Assembly (NCBI GenBank): GCA_036245805.1
Contig: BTRK01000003.1
Coordinates: 31,141,215 to 31,205,214, forward strand
Source of the DNA: Pristionchus mayeri
Taxonomy: Eukaryota > Nematoda > Chromadorea > Rhabditida > Neodiplogasteridae
Direction: 5' to 3'
DNA: 64,000 bases
Below the pieces are notes generated by a model that saw nothing but the letters and a program-made list of their open reading frames with translations, was not told where the DNA came from and did no database searches. The translations under genes were made by a program, and so were the position numbers. Numbering within the stretch: position 1 is the stretch's first letter; each line of letters starts with the position of its first letter. Below, piece by piece: positions 1 through 10,896 of this stretch.

Positions 1-14
1 TACATTTATCACAG

Positions 15-3000
15 GCTACTTCTGGGATTCCGAAACGAAATGTAAAGATGGCACATACAATGCGCTCTACACCGGAATTGACATAGAGTGTGTTTTTTTT
101 CTGCGACTCATTAATTCTGCCTTTTTCGCTGAATATGCAAACAATGTCCACATTTTTCAATTTTTCACACTTACAATTTTAGGCCATGGAGACTTACAAA
201 TTGGAAGGGACTTGTAACAATTTGGGACAAGTGGACCACTGATAAGATTGAAGAATTATCGTAATTGCCGCCAAATCGTGATCTCCCAATGTTTAATTCT
301 CAGATTCGACTTCGGTAAATCGAGAATAACTTTTACAAACGATACGATGATGCATTTCAAGTGGAAAAAGGAAGGAATTGGTTAATTAATCTTTTTTTTA
401 AAATTTGTATTGTTCATTATTTGACGCAATATCTCACATGAATGCCGTGGAAAATGTCAAGTAGAAGAGGACTATTTGAATTTCAGCAATTTCATATCTT
501 GGCTCCCAGTAGATCTAGCGATTTGAAATATGGAATATGATGTGAAAAATCGTTTAACACTCCAAAACGAACTTTCAAGTCGCCAGCTCTAATGGTAGCT
601 GAGATACAAAATTGCGTTAATTCAAATATTTCCTCTTCTCCTTGACTTTGTCCACGGCATAAGAGTTTATTGAAAACAGAGAAAGATAAAATGTATTTTG
701 AAAAATTTAGACCAAACTACAAGCTATAAAATGAAGCATGTCGGTAATACACACTCGACATTTAAGTGGGGAAATTATACACACGCTAAATATTCATTTG
801 AAATTGATGCGGAAGGACAGGTTTGTTTAATTTATTTTAGCACAGGCAAAGATAATTCTTCCAGAAGTTGATTGAATTGTTCGGAGACACATGTATTCAG
901 AAAGATGTGGTTAATACAAGAAAGATGAATGATACAAGGTTCAAGAAGCGCCTTGACGAACTCAGTGAGTTTATCGTACATTTTCAGACGAATTAATTGA
1001 AATTAAATGTATTGCCCATTTCTCAGCGATTTGCGATTCCTTCAAAGGCAGAAAAGTGTGCTACGAGCCCTGTGACAAGGTTGTGATTTAGTTATTTTGT
1101 GAATAAATAAATGTTATACCTCACAGATACCAGCAACTGTCGGAAAGACAGTCGAGTGCTCGTCCAATCTATGGTAATTGAGACCAAATGGTCAAAGATC
1201 AAAGATCAACTTAGGTTCTTCTCTCACTCTGATGCAAGCAAGAACTGGCAGCAAGTAGACAGAATCAAATGCAGTATGGGGAACTGGCAGGCAGAGTGGA
1301 ATGGCGGGGGTACGATACTCCTGGGAAACATTGGTTTAAAAATAATATCTAGTTCCTACCGTGATCGATTCTTCGTACGAAGTTCAGTGCTCAAAAGAGA
1401 AACCGGGTACTCCAGTTGTATTGATTTTCCCTTTGATCAATATTTTAGCAATTTGCAATGCCGCCGAAATCAATGTCAAATGTGATTCATGTGACAAGGT
1501 ATAATTTTAAGTACACTACAGGGTGTCCAAAAAGTATTGTTACACGGATAAAACCATGTATCTTTCTTTAAAAGCAACATAGACAACTCAAACGGGGCAC
1601 AGTATTTATCAGTGACCATATGAACATAACAATGCACGATCACTCGATCTGGCCTCCATTGGCCGCGATGACCTCTCTGAGACGACGAGGGACCGAGTCG
1701 ATGACGGCCCGCAGGTAAGGGACGTCGATCTTCTCCCATGCCTTGAGAAGGGCTGCCTTGAGGGAATCGCGGTTCTTGTGGCGAGTAGAGCAGGCCTCCT
1801 TCTCCAACACTGACCAAACGCTGAAGTCCAGAGGGTTGAGATCGGGGGAGTTCGAGGGCCATTCCTCACTCGAGATGAAGTCGGGCAGATGGGCGCGACA
1901 CCATGCCTGCGTCACTTTTGCCGAGTGAGCAGGCGCTGAATCCTGTTGGAAGGTCCAGCGAGCCCCTTTGAAGTGGGAGCGGGACCAGGGGAGAAGGGCC
2001 TTCTGGAGAATTGCCCTGGTGTAGTACTCCTTGTTGATCTTGACCCCGGGATCCACGAACACGAGAGGAGTCTTGCCCGTCGAGCACACACCAGCCCAAA
2101 CCATCAGTGCCTGGGGGTGGGCAATGCGAGAGATGGTTCTACCTCTGGCGTCAGCTTGCTGAGGAGACTTGGCGATGATCCTGGTGTTCTGACTGTTGTA
2201 GACCTCCTCGACTGAGAACAGCTTCTCGTCAGAGTAAACGGTAGTCAAGTGCTCCCCACGATCGGCCCGCTGAAGGAGCAGCTTGCATCTCTCCAGGCGC
2301 TTCTGCTTGTGGACATCAGTGATGCCATGGCCCTTTCTCATCTTGTAGGGGTAGGACTTGAGAAGAGAATGAACGATGGCACACACGGATCCTTTGGAGA
2401 TCTTGAGATCCTTAGCCATCTTCCTGATGGATCGTTTGGCATTGCGATTCACTCTCTTCTCCACGATTCTCCTGTTCTTCTGAGTGAGAGCGGTCTTGGG
2501 TCTTCCTGATCTTGGACGGTCCTTCGCAGTGCCCAACTGCTTGAAACGGGAGATGGTGCGATAGACTGTCATTCGGGAAATACGAAGCTTCCTCCTGATG
2601 GAATCTGGGGGGTCGCCGAGGGTCCAAAGGTTGATAATAGTTTGACGATAGCGATTTGGACGAACCATGACTATGGGAAACTAATTAGTAGGTTCCCTCA
2701 ACGCACCGAAGGGTGGGCTCAAACGTGTTATTACAGGTTTTGACAACTCGACCTACATGTTAAAAAAATTCGCGTTTCAAAAGTGTAACAATACTTTTTG
2801 GACACCCTGTATTTATACAAAATATATTTTTCAGTTTTCAATTTCGAACAAGACTGCAAAATGCCCTTCCAAGCTGTGGTGCCTTTTTTTATTATTTTTT
2901 TACATCAAAGAAGATCGTTCAGGTTTCTTAATCCCTCGATGAACGGAGAAAATTCCCAGTGGGAATCAATTGTTGAGATAACATGCAGTGGAGGGAAATG

Positions 3001-4201
3001 GATTGCCAAGAGGAGTGAAGGTGAATATTTTTAATAAATATTTTTAAAATATTTTTAAAAAAATAATATTTGTCAGGCGCGCTCTACGTCAACAGCTCAC
3101 TAGAGATCATGTGTAATTCGACTAAAACAAGTCAGATCCTCGATCTCTCTCCTTCTCCATCCGACGACCCATGCGACCTTGCGACCCTTGCAGCCATACA
3201 GCTTGCAACCAGTCCGGCTGCAGCCATAAAGGACAATAACAGCAACCTCCCGATAATCATTGGAAGCAGCGTAGGAGGAGTAGTGATTCTGGCAATTATT
3301 GTGGTAATTATATGAATGATATTTTTACAAAAATAATAAACAAAATCATTAACTTAGCTCGGTGTCTTCTTCCTCATTCGAATTCTCCGCCGACGCTCGA
3401 ACATAACCGAAAAGGGTGAGCTGTTGATTAAATCGAGAAAAAATATAAACTGTAAAGACATACCTCCAAATATCATCCTGAAATTATAACAAAAACATAC
3501 AAAGCATGGAGCAATTTCTAATTTTCAGGAGCGGCTAGTACCAAGAAGACAGATCGAAAAGCTGGATCTCGAACACCCGGAGATGGGGGCACTCCCAAAG
3601 CAGGCACTCCCAAAGAGAGTTCGTTGCTTAGATTATTTTTGAAATTGAATTGTTTTATTTGAATGATGTAGTCAATTTCAGTGACAGAACATATTGCTGC
3701 AACCGACATCGATGGACTGAAAACGGAGACTTTGGGAGATCGAAGTGTGTCGAAAGCCGGAGAGGAACCGAAAGAGGAAACGCCCAGAATACCCGGTTAG
3801 GCTAGAACCATCCGGGTGATAGTCCAAAAATGGATCCTTCTGTTGTATTTTCACAGTATGTTCCGCAGTGTCAAGAAGTATTCCAAAAAATATCATACTA
3901 AGGAAGGGTACTATTTTAGGTTATCAACCGACAGGGATCATCCGACCTAGTGCCGATTTTAAGATATAAATGATGGGAGACATCATCAATAATCTCGCCT
4001 TCAGATGCCCTGCCAGGCACGGTAGTCGCAGTGTCCACCCTGTCTCCTCCTGTCGACCCTGCAGCAGCTGCAGCTGCATCCCTTCCTTCCTCTGCAGCAG
4101 CTCCGACCACTCCCTCCATGGCGACAGCTGCAGCCACTCCCGATCCTGCAGCTGCTGCTGCAACTCCGACTCTGGTTGCAGCCAATCCTACGATGAAATG
4201 A
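15..4201 (+). CDS. Type I membrane receptor-like protein, 5' end outside window (family member 1)
   Basis: Spliced exons: 15-87, 183-260, 304-380, 711-820, 865-964, 1027-1079, 1127-1173, 1215-1309, 1449-1498, 2835-2878, 2923-3020, 3077-3303, 3358-3415, 3529-3618, 3682-3795, 4005-4201. All phases agree and no stop is met. The first exons match exons 4-8 of the intact relatives at 45.9 and 49.2 kb (GYFWDS, LVTIWDKW, KYSFEI, KLIELF). Two four-Cys modules follow, each with a CPSKLW/CSSNLW-like block and an [IV]-x-C-x-x-G-x-W block. Then come a Gly-rich transmembrane helix (IIIGSSVGGVVILAIIV), the basic stop RILRRRS and a tail with GTPKAGTPK, TDIDGLKTE and an Ala/Pro-rich end. A maT transposon sits in the intron 1499-2834. 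The modules loosely resemble sushi or nematode C6-type domains, but I cannot assign them. Surface location is inferred; function unknown. Confidence 0.75.
1519..2810 (-). mobile_element. Intact maT (DD37D) Tc1/mariner-superfamily transposon
   Basis: The element is 1,292 bp with 27-bp perfect terminal inverted repeats (CAGGGTGTCCAAAAAGTATT...) and a TA target duplication at 1517-1518 and 2811-2812. It lies inside an intron of the receptor gene at 15-4201, antisense to it. Identical ends and an unbroken transposase suggest a recent insertion. Confidence 0.95.
1640..2668 (-). CDS. maT-type transposase, 342 aa, intact
   Basis: A single uninterrupted frame from an ATG at 2668. The N-terminus holds paired helix-turn-helix DNA-binding segments followed by a basic RSGRPK linker. 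The catalytic triad is visible: Asp in TVYSDEKLF, Asp in FQQDSAPAHS and Asp in SPDLNPLDFS, with 37 residues between the second and third Asp. DD37D is the signature of the maT group. It would act in the nucleus, cutting and joining the element's own terminal repeats. Length (342 aa) is normal for the family and I see no missing key residue. Confidence 0.93.
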   Translation of the reverse strand: MVRPNRYRQTIINLWTLGDPPDSIRRKLRISRMTVYRTISRFKQLGTAKDRPRSGRPKTALTQKNRRIVEKRVNRNAKRSIRKMAKDLKISKGSVCAIVHSLLKSYPYKMRKGHGITDVHKQKRLERCKLLLQRADRGEHLTTVYSDEKLFSVEEVYNSQNTRIIAKSPQQADARGRTISRIAHPQALMVWAGVCSTGKTPLVFVDPGVKINKEYYTRAILQKALLPWSRSHFKGARWTFQQDSAPAHSAKVTQAWCRAHLPDFISSEEWPSNSPDLNPLDFSVWSVLEKEACSTRHKNRDSLKAALLKAWEKIDVPYLRAVIDSVPRRLREVIAANGGQIE

Positions 4202-4495
4202 GAAGGAGATACAGAGAAGATTTGATGTGAACAAAGCTAAACGCGAAACAAAGATGATAAACGCATCGTGTATGAGGGCCGACGTGTTGCAAATGAGCAT
4301 TTATTTGGAAATCGAGACATTTGTCTATTTTTAGTAGGTTCAATATATGTCCTAGCTCACTGTCAAATTCGTGTGCTATTTGCGCCAAACAAGTAAGGAG
4401 TGATGTTCTGGTTGAAACGACAAGGGGTAAGTTAACCTGATTCAAATCACCTCTATTTTGATATTTGCACTTTTGAATAGGCACGTCCCTTTCAG

Positions 4496-6209
4496 TCTGG
4501 TCACTCTTCTCATCTCTTGCCTTCCATTATGTTCTGCACAACAGCGTCACCATCAGTGCCCTGAGAATAAAGTGAGAATTTTTTTCTAGAATTATAATAA
4601 CACACGTGCGATCTCTGATCTCGTAGGCTCTATTATCTCATTGGCAAGCTTTTACCGTATTCGCATTATTTAGGTGTGCCTGATTTTCGTCGAGGACTCG
4701 TGTACAGAGACTACAAGTGCATTTGCTTCTAAAGATCATCGGGGTAAGGAAGACATAATAGAGTCCGCCAACAACGACTACGAAGCATTTTCCGCCACAA
4801 TACACTTAAACATTAGTGTCAGGAGGGATCGGGGCAATAAAAATAAACACTTGGAAATTTGCCACATCAAGGAAAAGTTCCCAAAAATCAAATTTCCAAA
4901 ATCGCTTTCAACGGTGTGACAACCCCCCCCCCCCCAACGGAATTTCCGAAGTCGACATGACCATTTTAAAAATATACATCATTCGGTTACAGTAAATTAA
5001 TTAAAACATTCCGCGCATGATATTTACAAAAATTTAAAACATTGGCTGAATTTACGTGATATTCAAAATATAAACATGGCAAAAGTCCAAAATAATATCT
5101 TATACGGAATACCCTTTCGAATTCGAGGAAATGGCAACGAATTTTAATTTTTTAATTTTCGCGCGCTTGAAATTCACTGCACGTTTTCGTACAATCAAAT
5201 GCGCACCAGAACTCAAGTCACACCATGCTATCTTTCTCTGTCCTCTCTTTTTCTTGCCCGTACCTTTAAAATATTGCGAAGACGGTTGCAGTAAGGATAA
5301 CTCTAACTTATCACAGGCTACTTCTGGGATTCCAAAACGATATGTAAATATGGCTCATACAAAACATTCCACACCGGAATCGATATAGAGTTTGTTTCTT
5401 TTATCACATGCTGAATATACAAAAAGTCAAAAATTTAATAATAGTCTATACATTATATTTTAGGCCGTGGAGCCTCACCAAGTGGAGAGGTCTTGTAACA
5501 GTTTGGGACGAGTGGTTCAGAGATAAGATTGACAAATTATCGTAAGAACCGCCGATTTGCGATCTCTAAGTTCGATTCTCAGATTCGACTTCGGTAAATC
5601 GAGAATAACGTTTACGAAGGATTATATGGTACATTTCACGTGGAAAAAAGACGGAAATGGTAATTTCCGTATCTTTAAAAACTTTATATATTGTTCATTA
5701 TTTACCGTAACATAAAGCACAAAACACAACTGATTTTTGAACGTTTTGAATACTATTTTCATTTTTAATTTAGAGCGAAATTCAAGCCATATCATGAAGG
5801 AAATCGGCGGAATACATTCGGAATTTCAACGAAAACATTATTATTTCGTTAAATATTCGTTTGAAATTGATGCGGAAGGAGAGGTTTGTTCAATTAATTT
5901 TAATTCTAAAATTTACAATTCTTTCAGAAGTTGATTGAATTGTTCGGAGACAAATGTATTCAGAATGATTCAGAAAAAACAAGTACTATGAATGACATAA
6001 GGTTCAGGAAACGACTTGACGAACTCAGTGAGTTTGTCATCCATTCCTTTAATTATTTAATTGCAATTTAACTAATTCTCAATTTTCCAGCAAACTGCGA
6101 TTTTTCCGAAATCAAAAAAGTGTGCTACGAGCCCTGTGACAAGGTTTTGATTTATCAGTGCCAATCCTACGATGAAATGAGAAGGAGATACAGAGAAGAT
6201 TTGATGTGA
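4496..6209 (+). CDS. Ectodomain-only paralog of the receptor family (probable secreted form)
   Basis: Exons 4496-4571, 4674-4743, 5317-5389, 5464-5541, 5583-5659, 5774-5883, 5928-6027 and 6091-6209 join without a stop. They match the family's signal-peptide exon (ends QCPENK), VCL exon and ectodomain exons up to CYEPCDK. The gene at 15-4201 continues there into Cys modules, membrane helix and tail. Here only 15 nt (6144-6158) remain of the next intron, too short to splice and in frame. The frame runs on into sequence homologous to the 3' end and 3' UTR of the first gene (about 4176-4260) and stops at 6207-6209. The product would lack any membrane anchor. The 17-nt first exon was not found. 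A secreted or decoy role is inference. Confidence 0.65.
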
Positions 6210-6358
6210 ACAAAGCTAAACACGAAACAAAGATGATAAACGCATTATTTATATGAAACCAAATTTGTTGTTCTGTAAGACATGCATAAGGCACTTTATT
6301 TGCACATCTTGGAATAGGGTCGAGAGGTGGTAAGTGAGTATTGGAGTCCAGCCATTGA

Positions 6359-9300
6359 CTAGTTCATGAGAACCACGGGCACGACCTTCTTCTCTACTGC
6401 AGGTAAGAGTGCCATGAACTGAAATAGGGGAATATGGTTTTGTAATTGACCGTAAGCTTCTAAGGCGCTGTTAACAAACGAATAACAAAGAAATTGTTTT
6501 CCTAACATTCTCATCTTAAGCGAATGATCATTGTTTGACACCTTATAGAAGGCGATCAGGATTCCGTCGACATATTCCCTCTTGCATCCACTCTCCTCCA
6601 CGTACGGTAGCACCTACAAATTAAATGGTTAGTTTATACTCTAAGGAAATAAATACAAATGGAATAACACCCTCAGACACCATTATATTGATTCATTGCA
6701 CAAGCATAGGACGATTTGGCCCATCGTACCCTACCGTACTCACCTCCTCGGTCACCCATTCTTGAAGGCTGGAGCGAGCGTTGAGATGAGCCTGAAATCA
6801 ATATTTGTTAACGGAAGTCAGAATTATGATAGCTGCTGGGATTTTAATAGATTTAGTTCTATTTTAAGTAAAATTTAAAGATATAATCCATTGACAGGCA
6901 ATAGTCTGGATTTTCAGGTATATATCATTCTCAGAAAGGTTGGCAAAGCGAGGTGAGACAACGAGCACGCTAAGCCTCCCATTTTTTGAAGTTCGTCATC
7001 TTCTTACTGGTAACCCTATATTAATTGTCGTTTGGCGACAAAAAGTAACCCTCACTTACCATATCAGCCAGAACTCCGATGGTGACTCTCTTTGCCACGG
7101 GGAAGACTCCATCACCCGCCAACCAGATGAGATTGAGGAGGGAGAACAAATGAACCATCGACGAGGACGGAGAGTGTCTCTGGAAGAGTTCGAGTCCCGG
7201 CCGATGCAGGTAAATGATAGCGAGTTATTCTAACGATCATCAAATATCACAAGCCGGAAAATCAATCTGCGATTTCAACTAATTATTTTTTTAACTGACA
7301 TCCATCGCCAAGGCCTTGCGACAGATGGTCTGTTCCCATTGTGTCTTGATGGGAACGGCGAATTTGTTCTGAAATTGTTCAACTTCATATTCCGTTTGGT
7401 GGTTCATATGTTACCTCGGAACCGAGTTTTCCATCAACCATGCTAAGCGAAGCGTATCTTCCATGTTGGGCAGAGGCAACTCCCAACCGTAGACGAAAGG
7501 AATCACCTAGCAAAGTTGGTGTTTTTAGTATATACACGTCGGAGAATGTAGACAGTTTTGACACTAGGCCGGTTGATAACCTTCCGGAAGATAAAAAAAG
7601 TGCAAAAAATAAGCAGAAACGTTTTGTGAAAATTCAACACAAGAATACTTTGCTATCATCCGATCTAGTGCAGATTTATGTGAAATTTCAACCGATTTTT
7701 TATATAAAATTTTTAGAAACGAACAAATCAGTCAAAATGCATACCTATACTCATCAAAGGGAAAATAAAAATGACAAATCTAACCCATCTGAGGAAGTGA
7801 GGGCACATGGAAGTGGTGACGAGCGGCAGGGCGGCCGAGGGAGGGATTTGAGACTGGAAAATAGAGATATAGTGTAAGCAGGTAGGGAAAATGGAAAATG
7901 GAGTTCACAACTCGTGCATAGACGAGTTGCAAACGAATCACTCGATGATGTAACTTAAGATGTTTCATGCTATCGCGATTTTCCTCTCTCCTTTCTAGAA
8001 ACCAGCATGTTACTGACCCTCCAAAGTTTTCTAAGCTTCGATCAATTCAGCTGGTTTTGTTACCCGAGAATACGATAATCAACCAACCAGGATATGGAAT
8101 TTTCCCGATTTTTCGAATGCCTTTCTGTGGACGTAGTAGACGGGAGAGGATGTCATGTCCTTGCAGCAGCTCTTCTTGAGGGATATTATACCCTGAGGGA
8201 GAAAGTGAGTGAATTGTGTTTATGTGAAATCACACATCTAATCTTACAATGCTATCATATGTATTTAAAACTTTATTTCTGGTGTTGTCTCCTCTCCCTA
8301 CCTACCGTGATTCTCAAATCGCGTGTTCGGGACTTCTCACCGCGCAGAATGGTCTTAACAGTGTAGATCGCAGTTGAGGAAGGGACTGGACTGGAATTTT
8401 AAAGGTTCGAAATACGAATTACATTTCTAAACTGTACCAGCCTGTGAACCTTATCAAAGCGTTTGCACGAAAAGAGAGTATTTACATTTTTTTCCTGTGC
8501 ACTTTTCCTTCTCAGATATAAACATCCGTGAATCGAGTACACTTACGGAGTAAGGTCGATGATGGATGAGAGTGAGAAGAAAGATCGAGGAACGACCAGA
8601 CGGAGAGAGAAATGAAGGAGGGAGGAGTCGTCTGAGAGGAGAAATTTTGATATTCTAATATTCATAACTTGTTTTTTTGCTGGGAACCAGCTAGCCAATA
8701 CACACATTTGCTTTATTTTTAGCATGCAAATCGAAATAGACACATAATTTTTCCTTATTATTTTTCACCTTTGTATTGTCGCAACTCTTCTTCCGTGAAT
8801 TTGATGGCCAGAACCAGGGATCTATCCACAGTGTAACGGAAATCCGCTGTAAAGACCATTTTAATTTCAAAATAAATATAAATTGTTTAGGCAACTATAA
8901 TCAAACAAAATCATATGGGGAATTAATACAATATTTAACATTGTGATTGCATTAATAAAAGGAAATACATTTCAACGTTGATTGCTCTTCGGAATCATTA
9001 GGAAATTGCTCTTCACAATCATTAGGAAATTAGAAAAGGTGAAACAATAGCTCACACTCTGTCGGTTCTTCTTCCTTGTCTCTCTTGTACAGTAATAGGT
9101 CGGCATCGATCAGACGAAGCTTGGGCAGAGCGGGGAAACGAGAGTCGGAGAGACCTCAGAATGCCGTGATTAACATTAAATATACACTTTATTTAATGAT
9201 GTTATTTGTATCATATTGTGAAAGTTCACATATCATTAGTATTGGGTAGGGATGCAAGAACGAGATCGGGATCGGGATATCCGCACCCTCTTCCCATCCT

Positions 9301-10390
9301 CTCGCACTCTCTCCCCCAAATTCGTGAGCGCGAGCCGAACCTGCCAGTGGGCACGAAAATCCCGACATTTGACGAATTTTTCGCGCCTCTCTCCCTCCCT
9401 TCACTTGGACTGATCGGAAGTGATAGAGCGCTCTCCAAGGTGGGGCGAGTCATGAGAAAGGAAGGGGAAAAGAAGAGCGAAAAATTCGTGATATGTCGGG
9501 ATGTTCGTGCCCACTGGCGCCTTGCCCCGAAATTTCGTGGGGGAAGAGGGGCGTGCCCTCTCTAAAGAGCACGTGCGAGTGGGAGATGGGAAAGGGTGCC
9601 AGAGGGGACGAAATTGCCGAGCCCGATCTTGCAACCCTAGTATTGGGCTCTTGAGAACATTGCTTGATCTCACCTTTCCTGCCCGTTCCTCCCAATTGCG
9701 AACCGAGACTTCTCAACGACAGCGAGAACTCATCATCTGCGAAAGATCAAGGATCACTTTACACGCAAATAATATATTGGCTTTGCAATGTACACTCAAT
9801 TTTCTGCAAAAAAACATATGATCAATATTTGCAAAAATGTAAAGATCAAAGATCAACCTTGTTGTCGTGTCAGTCGCACAACAAATCCCCAGAGGACGTG
9901 GTCGTGGTAGAGGGCGATGGGGTCGCTCTCAACGAACTGGCCAGTTTTCTGAAGGTACTATGATGATATGGATAACCACACGACGTAATGAAATCTGTTT
10001 TCCTTCGATAATCTCTCCAGAAGTCCTCCCTTGAGATGCTGCAAAGAGATAAATAAATAATTAATGAATTAATATTTTAATAATTTAATTAAGTGATTAA
10101 TAAATAAATAAATACTCATCAACTATAAAAGATGGTCGAACCTCCAGATTGAGTGGCATCGCCAGAGTTCTGGTGAATGCGAGACTGTACTCGGGTCTGA
10201 CGTCATTAACACAGGTGCTCAATGAGACATCACGAGGATGCACGGGATTGTAGGCTGAGATAGGAGAGAGATCAACGATCAAGGGGTACTAATAGGAATG
10301 GATATTCGATGCGTGGTAGGGAAAACAGCAAAACATCGATACTCACGCTGGCAGACCGCCGTGGAACTCGCGTCCATGTTGGCAAACATC
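6359..10390 (-). CDS. Unrecognised multi-exon gene
   Basis: A run of exons on the minus strand with good splice sites: about 10362-10384, 10141-10269 (YPLIVDLSPISAYNPVHPRD), one near 9.97-10.05 kb (HLKGGLLERLSKENRFHYV), one near 9.87-9.96 kb (ALYHDHVLWGFVVRL), 9679-9739, 9066-9160 (LPKLRLIDADLLLYKRD), 8770-8848 (YTVDRSLVLAIKF), 8546-8630, 8310-8390 and 8120-8200. Further exons at 7790-7860, 7408-7500 (VIPFVYGWELPLPNMEDTL), 7310-7370, 7050-7207, 6910-6985, 6745-6790 and 6434-6613 lead to a stop at 6359, or at 6249 with another splice choice. Several boundaries are uncertain and it may be two genes. I recognise no domain. An hAT MITE lies in the intron between 9.66 and 9.16 kb. Confidence 0.5.
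9247..9639. mobile_element. Non-autonomous hAT-type MITE with 8-bp target duplication
   Basis: The ends read TAGGGATGCAAGA and, on the other strand, TAGGGTTGCAAGATCGGG; both fit the hAT terminal pattern YARNG. An 8-bp direct repeat GTATTGGG flanks the element exactly (9239-9246 and 9640-9647). The interior is itself an imperfect palindrome (GTGGGCACGAA... arms near 9346 and 9510) and encodes nothing convincing. It lies in an intron of the minus-strand gene at 6.36-10.4 kb. Confidence 0.85.
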
Positions 10391-10399
10391 TGAAAGATC

Positions 10400-10896
10400 A
10401 GATATTAGAGAACAAAGATCAAGAGGGTCGTATTTAGTTATAATATAGGAGCTTCCCACCATTTAGAAGTGACTTATTGAAGAGAAGAACGCGCGTCGAC
10501 CGCACCGGAGAAGAGCGAAGAGTGGAAATGAGGAGAGGAGAGAGAGGGAAAATCGATTTTTATCAATTTTGACGCCTTTGTTCCCTGCTGTTGATCGATA
10601 TTTTAACATGTCAATAGTTGATTTAGGCTTATGTCTTCACATTTTTTTACTGGAAGAAGGCTATGCTTTATTTTTTTCTTTAAGTGATACTCACATATAT
10701 AAATCCAGTCTAAAAATGAGCAATATATTCATCAAATTAAGTGAGCAACTAAAACAAATACGAAACAAAGCAACTATATTATTGAATTCGACAATTTTAT
10801 TTTTTTCTAAATACCTCAAATGTCACATTTTTTCCTAAAGACTTATAGTTCAAATTTGAGGAAAGCTGAATGTGAATAGCGAAGTGAGAGGAGAGA
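10400..10896. other. Intergenic stretch without a recognisable gene
   Basis: Between the 5' side of the unrecognised gene and the 3' end of the kinase-like gene. It is AT-rich, with a purine-rich patch near 10.53 kb. I see no supported exon. Confidence 0.5.

Noticed and set aside
4921..4935. C homopolymer as a feature (also the G run near 28952)
   Set aside because: Simple homopolymer runs; length is not reliable and no function is suggested.
6144..6158. A 15-nt intron in the ectodomain-only gene
   Set aside because: Too short to be spliced; it is in frame without a stop, so I model it as coding.
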